A stretch of DNA of 31,158 bases from JAAGZL01 sp050288625. GTDB taxonomy: Bacteria > Pseudomonadota > Gammaproteobacteria > Chromatiales > Chromatiaceae. A program made the position numbers and the translations under genes. The stretch covers positions 1 through 31,158 of the forward strand of contig JBNKEE010000039.1 in NCBI GenBank assembly GCA_050288625.1. Reading direction: 5' to 3'. Of this stretch, positions 1-8,084 are shown one piece after another. Position 1 is the first letter of the stretch, and each line of letters starts with the position of its first letter. The notes beneath the pieces were generated by a model. That model ran no database searches. It had not been told where the DNA came from and saw nothing but the letters and a program-made list of their open reading frames with translations.

Positions 1-1
1 G

Positions 2-553
2 AAGGATACGGACAAGGTGGAGATCTGGCCCAAACGCATCCCGGATCTCTATCTGGGTGAGCCGCTGTTGCTGGCGCTGCGCATGGAACATCCGCTGAAA
101 GAACTGAATCTGACCGGAATGCTGGACGGTAAGGGCTGGAGTCGCAGGATCAGCCTCAAAGGCGGTGCTGCAAGCAAGGGGGTGCACCTGCTCTGGGCTA
201 GGCGCAAGATCGCCGATCTCATGGATCAGAAGGCCAGGGGCAAACCCGAGGGCGAGATACGTAAGGCTGTGCTGGATCTGGCCCTAACCCACAAGCTGGT
301 TAGCAAGTACACCAGCTTGGTAGCAGTGGACAAAACCCCGACCAGGCCGGTGAAGCAACCGCTACAGAAGAAACAGATCCCGACCAATCTGCCCCACGGT
401 TGGAGCGCCAACAAGGTGTTCGGTAGTATGCCGCAATCCGCTACACCGGCACCGCTGAATCTGTTGCTGGGTATGTTGGGGCTGCTGTTGGGATGGGCTA
501 CGCGCTGGTGGCAGCGGTTGTTCAGAAACCACTCTGTATCCTTGGAGGGGTGA
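2..553 (+). CDS. Sortase target protein (VIT/VWA type), C-terminal part
   Basis: This reading frame is open to the left edge, so the gene is truncated and only about 183 C-terminal residues are visible. The end looks like the marine proteobacterial sortase-target family (VIT and VWA domains upstream, not visible here). The tail carries a sorting signal: MPQSATPAPL, then a hydrophobic segment (LNLLLGMLGLLLG) and a basic stretch (RWWQRLFR). The conserved part with SLVAVDKTPTRP just before the linker also fits that family. The stop lies 3 bases before the sortase start, so the two genes are co-translated and the sortase is its dedicated enzyme. The motif is a variant of the family's usual LPxTATPA (M for L and S for T). 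A GTG at 17 opens the same frame but is internal. The identification rests on the tail and the neighbour. Confidence 0.8.
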   Translation, partial: KDTDKVEIWPKRIPDLYLGEPLLLALRMEHPLKELNLTGMLDGKGWSRRISLKGGAASKGVHLLWARRKIADLMDQKARGKPEGEIRKAVLDLALTHKLVSKYTSLVAVDKTPTRPVKQPLQKKQIPTNLPHGWSANKVFGSMPQSATPAPLNLLLGMLGLLLGWATRWWQRLFRNHSVSLEG

Positions 554-556
554 CAG

Positions 557-1147
557 GTGAAACGACAACTGCTTGCAAAAAAACTGATCGGTCTGGTCTC
601 TGTTATTTGTTTCACCCTGGGGGCCTGGCAACTGGGACATGCCGGATATATCGAGGCCAAGGCCTGGCTGGCCCAGTACTTGCTGCAACAGGCCTGGGCA
701 GAAACCCTGGCCGGCAGTTCTCAGGTCAAACCGTGGCCTTGGGCCGATACCTGGCCGGTGGCGCGCATGCGAGTGAGGCGCCTGGGGGTGGACCGCATAG
801 TCTTGTCAGATGCCAGCGGTCGCAGCATGGCCTTCGGTCCGGGCTATGTTGTTGGCACAACTCAGCTTGGTAGGGGAGGGAACAGCGCTATCAGTGGGCA
901 CCGGGATACCCACTTTCGGTTTTTGAAAGAGCTGCATAGTGGTGACCGGCTGGAGCTAACCCTCAAAGACGGAAAGGTGCAAAGCTATCAAATCACCGAT
1001 GCATCTATTCATCACAAGAGTGAAACTTGGTTGCTGGCAGATAGTGGCGATGAACGTCTGACCCTGATCACCTGTTACCCGTTTAACGCCATAGTGCCTG
1101 GAGGACCGATGCGGTATGTGGTGCAGGCGAAGGCGGTGGTGTTTTAA
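557..1147 (+). CDS. Class GN sortase
   Basis: This is a 196-residue membrane-anchored transpeptidase of the Gram-negative (class GN, marine) sortase family. It cleaves the sorting motif of its partner and transfers it to an acceptor. An N-terminal hydrophobic segment (residues about 9-30) anchors it facing the periplasm. Sortase signature residues are present: His in SGHRDTHF, Cys in LTLITCYPF and Arg in GGPMRYVV. The start is GTG at 557 with a GGAGG-like ribosome site (about 544-549). It begins 3 bases after the stop of the target gene, the usual one-sortase/one-substrate pair. The length is normal for the family. The acceptor molecule in Gram-negatives is not known from the sequence. Confidence 0.93.
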   Translation: MKRQLLAKKLIGLVSVICFTLGAWQLGHAGYIEAKAWLAQYLLQQAWAETLAGSSQVKPWPWADTWPVARMRVRRLGVDRIVLSDASGRSMAFGPGYVVGTTQLGRGGNSAISGHRDTHFRFLKELHSGDRLELTLKDGKVQSYQITDASIHHKSETWLLADSGDERLTLITCYPFNAIVPGGPMRYVVQAKAVVF

Positions 1148-1182
1148 AAAAGCTTTTTTCGTCGTCCCGGCGAAGGCCGGGA
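1146..1182. terminator. Palindrome plus REP-like hairpin after the sortase
   Basis: Directly at the sortase stop there is a perfect A6GCT6 palindrome (1146-1159). A 7-bp stem follows, TCCCGGC-GAAG-GCCGGGA (1165-1182). The second element resembles the short dispersed intergenic palindromes common in proteobacteria. No long T tract follows the GC stem. It may end sortase transcripts or stabilise their 3' end. Only one copy is seen in this window. Confidence 0.5.
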
Positions 1183-1286
1183 TGATGGTAATCTCATGAC
1201 GTGGAAATAATTATAAATACAGGTAATACAATTTCATGTTTTTTTCACCTGAATAGGGCTACTCTTTGCTTTATAACTGTTCTATT

Positions 1287-1306
1287 TTGCAAAACACGTT
1301 TTGCAA
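1287..1306. promoter_or_regulatory. Perfect 20-bp palindrome, likely operator
   Basis: TTGCAAAACACGTTTTGCAA has 9-bp perfect arms around a 2-bp centre. It ends one base before the AGGAG ribosome site (1308-1312) of the nitroreductase. The centre-to-centre geometry of a dimeric regulator site and the position over the leader suggest a repressor operator, or an RNA hairpin just upstream of the ribosome site. No regulator gene is adjacent. Confidence 0.5.
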
Positions 1307-1319
1307 CAGGAGAAATTCA

Positions 1320-1922
1320 ATGGAAACTTTTGATGCAATCACCCAACGCCGCGCCGTAAAGCATTACGATGCCAATTATCGTATGAGTGAAGAGGAGATT
1401 GAGAGTCTGCTGTCATTAGCTGTGTTGTCACCTACTGCATTCAATATACAAAACTGGCGTTTTGTGGTTGTCTCTGACCCTGAGCTGCGTAGAGAAATTC
1501 GTGCTGTTGCCTGGGATCAGGCGCAGGTAACGGATGCATCCTTGCTTATTGTTATGTGTGCCGATCTTAAGGCTTGGGAGAAAGAACCGGAACGTTACTG
1601 GTGCAATGCACCTGTTGAGGTAAGAGACTTTCTGGTGCCGGCGATCGGTGATTACTATCGCGGTCGTGATCAGGTGCAACGCGATGAAGCTATGCGCTCC
1701 TGTGGTATAGCGGCGCAAACACTCATGTTGGCGGCTAAAGACATGGGTTATGATTCATGCCCTATGGATGGTTTCGATTTCGATGCGGTAGGCAAACTTA
1801 TTAACCTGCCTGAAGATCATGTGATTGCCATGTTTGTAGCCGTCGGCAAGTGTATTAAAGAAGCGAATCCGCGCGGTGGGCAGTTATCGTTGGATGAGGT
1901 AATCATTAATAATAAATTCTGA
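1320..1922 (+). CDS. Nitroreductase family protein
   Basis: This 200-residue FMN-dependent oxidoreductase belongs to the nitroreductase superfamily, which reduces nitro compounds, quinones or similar acceptors with NAD(P)H. The N-terminal ITQRRAVKHYD is the family's FMN-phosphate-binding RR motif. LSPTAFNIQNWRFVVV is the second conserved segment, and the C-terminal half has the AAQTLMLAAKDMGYDSCPM block. The ATG at 1320 is chosen because CAGGAG lies 8 bases before it. Upstream TTG codons in frame would run through the palindrome at 1287-1306. The gene is followed after 8 bases by a small membrane protein and then a symporter, probably one transcript. The true substrate cannot be read from the sequence. 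Confidence 0.9.
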   Translation: METFDAITQRRAVKHYDANYRMSEEEIESLLSLAVLSPTAFNIQNWRFVVVSDPELRREIRAVAWDQAQVTDASLLIVMCADLKAWEKEPERYWCNAPVEVRDFLVPAIGDYYRGRDQVQRDEAMRSCGIAAQTLMLAAKDMGYDSCPMDGFDFDAVGKLINLPEDHVIAMFVAVGKCIKEANPRGGQLSLDEVIINNKF

Positions 1923-1930
1923 GAGACGGC

Positions 1931-2248
1931 ATGAAAGTTCGTGAAAAACTGGAAAGATCATTTGATGAAAATAAGATTGTTTACTGGTCGAATCTTGATC
2001 GCACGAGCAATCTGTTAATACTCCTGAATTTCACTCTGTTCTTTGTTTCTAAACTTGTAATTACGCAAGGATACTATTACACCTACTATTCACTGATGCT
2101 TATTTTGATCACAAAGGTTGGAACCCTGCTGCCTTTGGGGCTGCTTAATAGATTATGGTACTACCTGGTGATGCTTTTGTTTGAGTTTGTCGCAATCTAT
2201 TTTTTGACCTCGAGTATTTGGTATTGGGTTGTAACCAGTACCGGCTGA
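1931..2248 (+). CDS. Small three-helix membrane protein, unknown
   Basis: This 105-residue protein is not recognised. It has a short charged N-terminus (MKVREKLERSFDENK) and then three likely membrane segments: about residues 27-48, 53-74 and 76-100, the last rich in aromatic residues. It starts 8 bases after the nitroreductase stop with a GAGAGA-type ribosome site and ends 21 bases before the symporter start. That spacing suggests co-expression. Its sequence is more AT-rich than the symporter that follows. It could be an accessory subunit of the transporter or an unrelated DUF-type protein. Confidence 0.75.
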   Translation: MKVREKLERSFDENKIVYWSNLDRTSNLLILLNFTLFFVSKLVITQGYYYTYYSLMLILITKVGTLLPLGLLNRLWYYLVMLLFEFVAIYFLTSSIWYWVVTSTG

Positions 2249-2269
2249 TTTAATATTGAGAGGCACAAT

Positions 2270-3877
2270 ATGCACACAATAACTCTACTCTCATTCGTCT
2301 TTTTTACCGGTCTGGTCGGTTTTCTGACCTGGCGCATCACTCGCAAGGACGATCTTGGCAGTACCAAGGGCTACTTCCTGGCGGGACGTTCCCTGACCTT
2401 TCCGTTGATCGCAGGATCGCTGCTGCTGACCAACCTCTCTACAGAGCAGATGGTGGGACTCAACGGCGCCGCCTTCACCGATGGTTTTTGTGTAATGGTG
2501 TGGGAGGTGGTTGCGGTGATCGCCCTGGTGGCCATGGCGTTGTTCTTTCTGCCGCGTTTTCTCAAGAGTGGCGTTGCCACGGTGCCGCAATATCTGGAGA
2601 TACGCTTCGACCACCAGACTCAGGTGATCACCAATCTGATCTTCCTGGTGGCCTATGTCGGTATCCTGTTGCCGATCATCCTCTACACCGGCGCCACCGG
2701 TATGATCGGTATCCTGGACGTGCAGGGGATGTTAGGCATCAAGTCGCACGCAACAGCGCTTTGGGTAATTGTCTGGGTGGTGGGCATCATCGGTTCGCTC
2801 TATGCCCTGTTCGGCGGCCTGCGTACTGTGGCGGTATCAGACACCATGAACGGCATCGGCCTGCTGCTGGGCGGATTTATGATCACCTGGTTCGGGCTAT
2901 CTGCCCTGGGTGGAGGTGATTTCATGGCCGGTGTCGGCGCCATGTCCGAGGCCCGAGAGGATGCATTCAATTCCATTGGAGGGGACAAATCATCGGTGCC
3001 CATCGGCACGGTATTCTCGGGGATTCTGTTGTTACACATGTTCTATTGGACAACTAATCAGCAGATTATACAGCGCACCTTCGGAGCCAAAAGTCTCGCC
3101 GAGGGGCAGAAGGGTGTGCTGCTTACCGGTGCGCTGAAGTTGTTTGGCCCACTGTATCTGGTTGTGCCTGGTATCATTGCCTACGCTATGTTCGCCGGAC
3201 AGGGAATAAAGGCGGACCACGCCTACGGCATGCTAGTGAACAAGGTGCTGCCGGCGCCTCTGACCGGCTTCTTCGCTGCCTCCATGATCGGGGCTATTCT
3301 ATCCAGCTTCAATTCGGCACTGAACAGCGCCTGCACTCTGTTCAGTCTCGGCCTGTACAAGAGTGTGTTACGTCCAGACGCGGATGAAGAGCGGGTAGTG
3401 CGTTCTGGTAAGGTGTTCGGCTGGACCGTGGCCATCGCCGCCATGTGTATTGCGCCTCTGCTGGCTCAGACCGCCAGTATCTATTCCTACCTGCAGAAGA
3501 TGAACGGCCTCTATTTTATTCCGATATTCTCTGTAGTGCTGGTGGGGATGCTATCCAGGCGCGTTCCGCCCAGGGCCGCGAAGATCGCCTTGATCACCGG
3601 ATTTACTGCGATAGCAATAGGCTACTTCGTGCCGCCGTTCGACCGTATAGTGGCTTCCATGCATGAGTTTCACTTCCTGGGTATCGTCTTTACCTATCTT
3701 GTGGTCACGATGTTGGTGATAGGAGAACTTAACCCACTGGAAAAGGAGTTCGTGCAACAGGATGTAAATGCGGTAGACATGACCCCGTGGCGTCACGCTA
3801 AATTGAGCGGTGGTGTCCTGCTTGCGTTGGTGCTGACGATCTATGTGGTCTTTGCGGACTTTTCTGTGCTGGGTTGA
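2270..3877 (+). CDS. Sodium:solute symporter (SSS family)
   Basis: This 535-residue inner-membrane transporter belongs to the solute:sodium symporter family (LeuT fold), close in layout to the SglT/YidK group. Evidence includes the N-terminal helix, the DLGSTKGYFLAGRSLTFP segment, GSLLLTNLSTEQMVGLNGAAF in the unwound first core helix, and about 14 hydrophobic helices to the end. The conserved SSFNSALNSACTLFSLGLYK region, which contributes to the second sodium site in family members, is present at about residues 344-363. The start at 2270 has AGAGG 8 bases upstream. The substrate is probably a sugar or organic solute but cannot be fixed from sequence alone. It converges with the OmpA-type gene, leaving only 7 bases between the stops. 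Confidence 0.92.
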   Translation: MHTITLLSFVFFTGLVGFLTWRITRKDDLGSTKGYFLAGRSLTFPLIAGSLLLTNLSTEQMVGLNGAAFTDGFCVMVWEVVAVIALVAMALFFLPRFLKSGVATVPQYLEIRFDHQTQVITNLIFLVAYVGILLPIILYTGATGMIGILDVQGMLGIKSHATALWVIVWVVGIIGSLYALFGGLRTVAVSDTMNGIGLLLGGFMITWFGLSALGGGDFMAGVGAMSEAREDAFNSIGGDKSSVPIGTVFSGILLLHMFYWTTNQQIIQRTFGAKSLAEGQKGVLLTGALKLFGPLYLVVPGIIAYAMFAGQGIKADHAYGMLVNKVLPAPLTGFFAASMIGAILSSFNSALNSACTLFSLGLYKSVLRPDADEERVVRSGKVFGWTVAIAAMCIAPLLAQTASIYSYLQKMNGLYFIPIFSVVLVGMLSRRVPPRAAKIALITGFTAIAIGYFVPPFDRIVASMHEFHFLGIVFTYLVVTMLVIGELNPLEKEFVQQDVNAVDMTPWRHAKLSGGVLLALVLTIYVVFADFSVLG

Positions 3878-3884
3878 GTTGTCG

Positions 3885-4931
3885 TCAACGTGGAACTAAC
3901 TCTACCCTCCGGTTTTTGGCGCGCCCTTCCTCTGTGGCGTTGGTAGCTACCGGCGCTAGATTTGCTACCCCATTTGGAGTTAGTCTGCCGGCTTTTATCC
4001 CATATTCTTTGGAAAGGGTAGTTGTTACTGCGTTGGCACGCCGCTTAGATAGATCCAAGTTGTGTTCAAAGCTTCCGGTGTTGTCGGTGTGACCCACTAC
4101 ATGCAGCGCGAGCTTGGATTCCTGCTTCAGCAGTTTGGCTATCTCTTCTAGCGTGGTCTTTGATTCTGGTTTTATGTTAGCTTGATCTGTGTCGAAGTAG
4201 ATACCGTACAGGGCTACTTTCCCGTGCAGGGTGATAGCCTTGGACATCTCATCGGCTTTGATCGCCACCATGTTCTGTTGCATGGGCTGGATTTCTATGA
4301 TGTCTACTGCTGCATACGCACCTTGTTTGGACTTGTAGGTGGCATCGCTTCTTGGCCATTCCACAGCGGTTACATAGACGTAGACATCGCCCTGTTCTCT
4401 TTTCTTAACAGCACTGAGTACTCGGATGCCCTGGTAGTCAGCGGCCCGAAAGACGTAGCTGCTGCGGTTGGTCCTGATGTTGATATCGTCATAGCTATTA
4501 AGAAACCCGATCCATTTTCCTGCGTCCGGGTCTTTCGATGAATCGTAGATGATCTCGAAACCTTGTGACTTAAGTTCATTGCGGTAATTACCAGCAAGCT
4601 CAACGGAGCTGGTGTTGCCTGCGGCTTCATACCATATGCGGGTTACTGCGCCTTCGAGTTGCAGCGGGGGTTTTACGAACTCGCGTTTGTCGGTATCTAG
4701 GTTGTAGCGTTTAAAGGTAGAGGTTTGCAAGGCGTATTCGTCGAAGCGTTTGACGTCGTATCCCACTATCTCCGATCCGTTAAAACGTTTGAGAAGAGGA
4801 TGATCCTTGGTAATAGGCAGGTCGTCCGCTGATGTAATCACTGCATACAAGGAGGCAGTAGCTGTTACTGCTATCAAGGCAAGAAGTCTGTGACCCTTTA
4901 ATTTCAGATGTCTTAACGCTCTTATTTCCAT
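3885..4931 (-). CDS. OmpA-family protein with N-terminal DUF4892-like domain
   Basis: This 348-residue secreted envelope protein has a signal peptide at residues 1-35 (hydrophobic run LLALIAVTATASLYAVITSA). The middle domain (about 36-235) resembles DUF4892. The C-terminal OmpA domain (about 240-348) binds peptidoglycan, with IYFDTDQANIKPES, VVGHTDNTGSFEHN, LSKRRANAV and the closing AKNRRVEL block. The ATG at 4931 is preferred over the ATG at 4937, because AAGGAG (4945-4940) is 8 bases from the former and only 2 from the latter. It lies 50 bases downstream of the lytic transglycosylase on the same strand, so both may be part of a cell-wall unit. The DUF4892 assignment is from memory of the family's layout and is less sure than the OmpA domain. 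Confidence 0.9.
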   Translation of the reverse strand: MEIRALRHLKLKGHRLLALIAVTATASLYAVITSADDLPITKDHPLLKRFNGSEIVGYDVKRFDEYALQTSTFKRYNLDTDKREFVKPPLQLEGAVTRIWYEAAGNTSSVELAGNYRNELKSQGFEIIYDSSKDPDAGKWIGFLNSYDDINIRTNRSSYVFRAADYQGIRVLSAVKKREQGDVYVYVTAVEWPRSDATYKSKQGAYAAVDIIEIQPMQQNMVAIKADEMSKAITLHGKVALYGIYFDTDQANIKPESKTTLEEIAKLLKQESKLALHVVGHTDNTGSFEHNLDLSKRRANAVTTTLSKEYGIKAGRLTPNGVANLAPVATNATEEGRAKNRRVELVPR

Positions 4932-4981
4932 TCTCATAACTCCTTGCAACAGGTTGTGTTTACGATTAGACGTTCCTATGG

Positions 4982-6232
4982 TTAACGACCTAAGCTCAAT
5001 CCACGAGTTTGGCCATTTCCGTTTTCACTAACGACATGGCCACCCAAAACACGCAATAGCTGCCTTGTTGGATAGCCATCAGCAGGCAAACCTAATCTCT
5101 TCTGTTCAGCGCGTACACTGGCACGAGTGTTTACTCCGATAACGCCGTCCACCTCTCCCACGTCATAACCCTTGGATTCAAGAATCCTTTGTAACTGTTT
5201 GGTTTCATCCAGGCTCAAGGTGTCCACTGTCGCCCGACCTTTACTGACAGGAGGCGCGCCATTCAGGCGAGTGGCTAAGTAGGCGGCTGTGGTGGCGTAT
5301 ACCAGGGATTTGTTCCACTCGGTGTAGATGCGGAAGTTCTGATAAGCCAGGAAGGCAGGGCCGTCCTTCCCCATAGGCAACAGTAGTGATGCTTCCAATT
5401 CATCGGCAGGAAGAGCGCCGTTGGGTCTTTGTACTCCCCATTGAGACCATGTGCTGCGCGGCAACATTATGCTCAGGTCAGACTGTTCCCAATCCAGTTG
5501 AGCAGGAACTCTTACCTCTTCCAACCACGGCTCTCCTGCTCGCCAGCCATAGTGGGCCAGATGTTTGGCGGTAGAGGCGAGGACATCCGGTTTGCTGGTG
5601 ATCAGATTGATGCGCCCGTCTCCATCCGCATCAAGTCCCTGTTTTATGTAATCTGTTGGTAGGAACTGAGTCTGGCCTAGTTCTCCGGCCCAAGCACCCT
5701 TCATCTCTTCTTTGCTTAGATATCCCATATCAATAATCTTAAGGGCGGAGATCAACTGAGGACGGAACAGTTCTGGACGGCGGCAGTCATGGGCCAATGT
5801 GGCCAAGGAACGCAGGGTGTCGAAGCTACCGGTGTTGGCTCCAAAATCTGTCTCCAGGGCCCAGAAGGCGGTAATTACCGCTGCCGGAACACCATACTCC
5901 GACTCCAGTTGGTTAAACAGATTAGCGTATTGCTGTATATATTTTTTGCCGTGGGTTATGCGGTAGTTACTGGCCATGCGCCCGGCAAAGGTCAGGAAGG
6001 TTTGGGCGAACACCCCCTGCCTGCGGTCCATGGAGATGACCTTGGGGTCGTATGTCAGGCCGTCCAGCTCGCTGATTGCCAGTGCTGATATGCCTTGTGC
6101 AGTGGCCTCTTGTTTGACTCCATCGATCCAGCGAGAAAAAGGCTCGCTGTTGCAGCCGTCAGCAGTTGCTGTTGTTGTGCCGCTCAAGAGAATAAATACT
6201 CCTGAGAGATATGTAATAAAAAATCTATTCAT
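4982..6232 (-). CDS. MltB-like lytic murein transglycosylase with PG-binding domain
   Basis: This 416-residue periplasmic enzyme cleaves the MurNAc-GlcNAc bond of peptidoglycan with formation of the 1,6-anhydro product. It has a signal peptide (MNRFFITYLSGVFILLSG, cleavage near TTATADG). The catalytic domain has the MltB-type Glu motif FWALETDFGANTG, ELGQTQFLPTDYIKQGLDADGDG and RVPAQLDWE. The C-terminal peptidoglycan-binding type 1 domain (about residues 335-400) has LQRILESKGYDVGEVDGVIG. The ATG at 6232 is chosen over an in-frame TTG at 6253 that abuts the thioesterase stop. No lipobox is evident, so it is probably soluble, like the secreted MltB subgroup. The spacing of 21 bases to the thioesterase suggests one transcript. 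Confidence 0.93.
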   Translation of the reverse strand: MNRFFITYLSGVFILLSGTTTATADGCNSEPFSRWIDGVKQEATAQGISALAISELDGLTYDPKVISMDRRQGVFAQTFLTFAGRMASNYRITHGKKYIQQYANLFNQLESEYGVPAAVITAFWALETDFGANTGSFDTLRSLATLAHDCRRPELFRPQLISALKIIDMGYLSKEEMKGAWAGELGQTQFLPTDYIKQGLDADGDGRINLITSKPDVLASTAKHLAHYGWRAGEPWLEEVRVPAQLDWEQSDLSIMLPRSTWSQWGVQRPNGALPADELEASLLLPMGKDGPAFLAYQNFRIYTEWNKSLVYATTAAYLATRLNGAPPVSKGRATVDTLSLDETKQLQRILESKGYDVGEVDGVIGVNTRASVRAEQKRLGLPADGYPTRQLLRVLGGHVVSENGNGQTRGLSLGR

Positions 6233-6253
6233 GGTTTTTCTCTTAGTGGTCAA

Positions 6254-6622
6254 TCACCCCTTGCAGTGGGGCGTGGGCCGACCTGATTCATCCAGGGCTA
6301 CGAAGACCAGTGTCTCCACCTTCAGTATCACGTCCTGGGTCAGTTTATTTCGCACCTCGCAGCGCAGAGTTACCGAGGTTCGTCCGAATTTAACCACGGC
6401 CATACCTATCTCAACAATATCTCCCTGACATGCAGAGCTGACAAAGTTGATCTCAGACATAAACTTGGTAACAACCCGTTTGCTGTCGAGCAGAGAGATG
6501 GTGAAGATGGTGGCTTCCTCATCGATCCAGCGCAAGAGGCTACCACCAAACAGGGTTTCGTTAGGATTCAGGTCTTCTGGCTTTACCCACTTACGGGTAA
6601 AGAACTTCATGGTCTCAGGCAT
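6254..6622 (-). CDS. Acyl-CoA thioesterase (hotdog, YciA/BACH type)
   Basis: This 122-residue single hotdog-domain protein resembles cytoplasmic acyl-CoA thioesterases that hydrolyse acyl-CoA to free acid and CoA. Conserved features are NPNETLFGGSLLRWIDEEA (the helix with the catalytic acidic residue), VTKFMSEINFVSSACQGDIVEIG and the final sheet strand VETLVFVALDESGRPTPH. The ATG at 6622 gives the usual family N-terminus. An internal ATG at 6610 is possible, and neither has a strong ribosome site. It is first of the leftward group with the lytic transglycosylase and OmpA protein. Its substrate range is not evident. Confidence 0.9.
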   Translation of the reverse strand: MPETMKFFTRKWVKPEDLNPNETLFGGSLLRWIDEEATIFTISLLDSKRVVTKFMSEINFVSSACQGDIVEIGMAVVKFGRTSVTLRCEVRNKLTQDVILKVETLVFVALDESGRPTPHCKG

Positions 6623-6953
6623 AGAGTGCTCGTACGGTTTTTATTTAGTTATCTATTGTAGCGGCTAAGATTATCTCAGAAGGGTCGGCAATAGAAATAA
6701 ATGGCGGTATTAATTGGTTCAGATGTTCATAGGACATGGATGGCAATTGCGTTCAGTATACTATTCTTTAATTTTAACTATAAATTCCGCCTGAAATGCG
6801 CTTATTTAGCGCATTTCAGGACGATTTGTACAAAAAATCACCAGCATCATTAAAAATATCAATTTATTTTTAATCTACTATTATATGTGATATGTCATAA
6901 AAAAAGACTTGTTGATCATCAGTTGGTTTGAAGAACAGGAGAAGGTTAAGGAT
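6623..6953. other. Divergent intergenic region, AT-rich, with one strong hairpin
   Basis: This gap of about 330 bases separates the leftward thioesterase from the rightward CoA-ester operon and must hold promoters for both. Apart from the 6790-6820 hairpin, I see AT-rich tracts but no convincing spaced -35/-10 pair on either strand and no small open frame worth calling. Confidence 0.6.
6790..6820. promoter_or_regulatory. 12-bp perfect hairpin upstream of the CoA-ester operon
   Basis: The arms CCTGAAATGCGC and GCGCATTTCAGG pair perfectly around a 7-base loop (TTATTTA). No T tract follows on the plus strand, and on the minus strand the arm is followed by mixed sequence. It is therefore not a standard terminator. 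It lies 134 bases before the first lyase start and could be a regulator site or a 5' leader structure. Confidence 0.5.
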
Positions 6954-8075
6954 ATGTTAGATATTTCAACACTCTCTGATACGGAGGACCTGACCCCCAT
7001 TCTTGGAGGATACTGGCCAGGGATCCAGATCTACTACCCACCCATTAAATACAATCCGCTGGATGGCAGTTACGAGACCATGGAGCAGGCTAAGCTCAGG
7101 CTGCAGAAACATGCCTATCAAACCAATGCCAATACCCTCTTGTTTGATCTGGAAGACGGATGCCGCATGAAGGAGATGAGTCGAGAGCTGTTGCTGCAGG
7201 AGTTACCCAAATTTCCGCACAGGGACTTTCAGATAGCGATCCGCATCAACCCATTTCGTACGCCGGAGTATGAGGCCGATCTGCAGCTGATAAAACAGAT
7301 ATACAAATATATAGATGTGGTCATGCTGGCTAAGGCGGGGGAGGTGTATGGAGATGCGGAGATTCGTGATCTCTCTTCCTGGTTGGTGTCCATCGGCAGC
7401 GACCTGACCATTCAGCCCATCATAGAACATCCCCGCTCACTTCAGATCGCTGGAGACATGATGAAATATCCAACGGTGAAGCATGTGGTATTCGGCATCC
7501 ACGACTTCTCTAAGGCTATGGCATACAAGATCACCCCGGAGAACTGGATCAACGAACTGCAGACCTACTTTGATATGGTTACTCTTGAGGCTCGCATCAA
7601 TGGCGCAGGGGTCATCGGAGGAGTTGAGGTGATGTTGACCAAACACAACATGCCTGATCACTGTAGGGAGCAGAAGGAGATCCGCCGCTGGTTGGATCTG
7701 CACGGAGACCATGCCTCCCGTGTGGTGTACGAGCATGCGCGCACCGAGACGGCCATGGGGCTTACCGGAAAACAGGTAATCCATCCCAACCATATCAACA
7801 TCTGTAAGGTGGCGTTTACCCCATCGCCCGAGGTGATTGAGCACAACGTGGCTATCCTGAAGGCCGCCATCGAGGCAGATGCCCTGCTGGGTGGAGCCAT
7901 ACGCTTTGAGGGAGAGATGCTAGATCCGCCCATGTTCGGCAAGGCGCTGCAGACCATCCTGCGGGCCTATGCCCTGCGCGCACTGCCGCCAGAACATCGC
8001 ATGTTCGCGGTTGATGTCCTGATTAGGCTACCTGTTCACACTATTCGTGAAAACTGGCCATACGGTCGCATATAG
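6954..8075 (+). CDS. HpcH/HpaI aldolase / CitE-like CoA-ester lyase
   Basis: This 373-residue TIM-barrel protein belongs to the HpcH/HpaI aldolase/citrate lyase beta family, whose members cleave or form acyl-CoA esters with an oxoacid using a divalent metal. Evidence includes LLFDLEDGC (metal-binding acidic segment), IAIRINPFRTPEYEADL (CoA/carboxylate-binding Arg), VVMLAKAGE, IQPIIEHPRS, VVFGIHDFSKAM and GKQVIHPNHINI near the C-terminus. It is longer than CitE or malyl-CoA lyase (about 290-350 residues). The ATG at 6954 is preferred over an in-frame TTG at 6909, because AGGAGAAGG (6938-6946) and AAGG (6948-6951) precede it. It is the first gene of a tightly packed operon, with the ligase fusion starting 9 bases downstream. 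The substrate is not known. Confidence 0.88.
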   Translation: MLDISTLSDTEDLTPILGGYWPGIQIYYPPIKYNPLDGSYETMEQAKLRLQKHAYQTNANTLLFDLEDGCRMKEMSRELLLQELPKFPHRDFQIAIRINPFRTPEYEADLQLIKQIYKYIDVVMLAKAGEVYGDAEIRDLSSWLVSIGSDLTIQPIIEHPRSLQIAGDMMKYPTVKHVVFGIHDFSKAMAYKITPENWINELQTYFDMVTLEARINGAGVIGGVEVMLTKHNMPDHCREQKEIRRWLDLHGDHASRVVYEHARTETAMGLTGKQVIHPNHINICKVAFTPSPEVIEHNVAILKAAIEADALLGGAIRFEGEMLDPPMFGKALQTILRAYALRALPPEHRMFAVDVLIRLPVHTIRENWPYGRI

Positions 8076-8084
8076 GAGCCAGTA

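Noticed and set aside
226..688. Minus-strand frames opposite the sortase target and sortase
   Set aside because: They are shadows of the conserved plus-strand genes, with compositions unlike real proteins.
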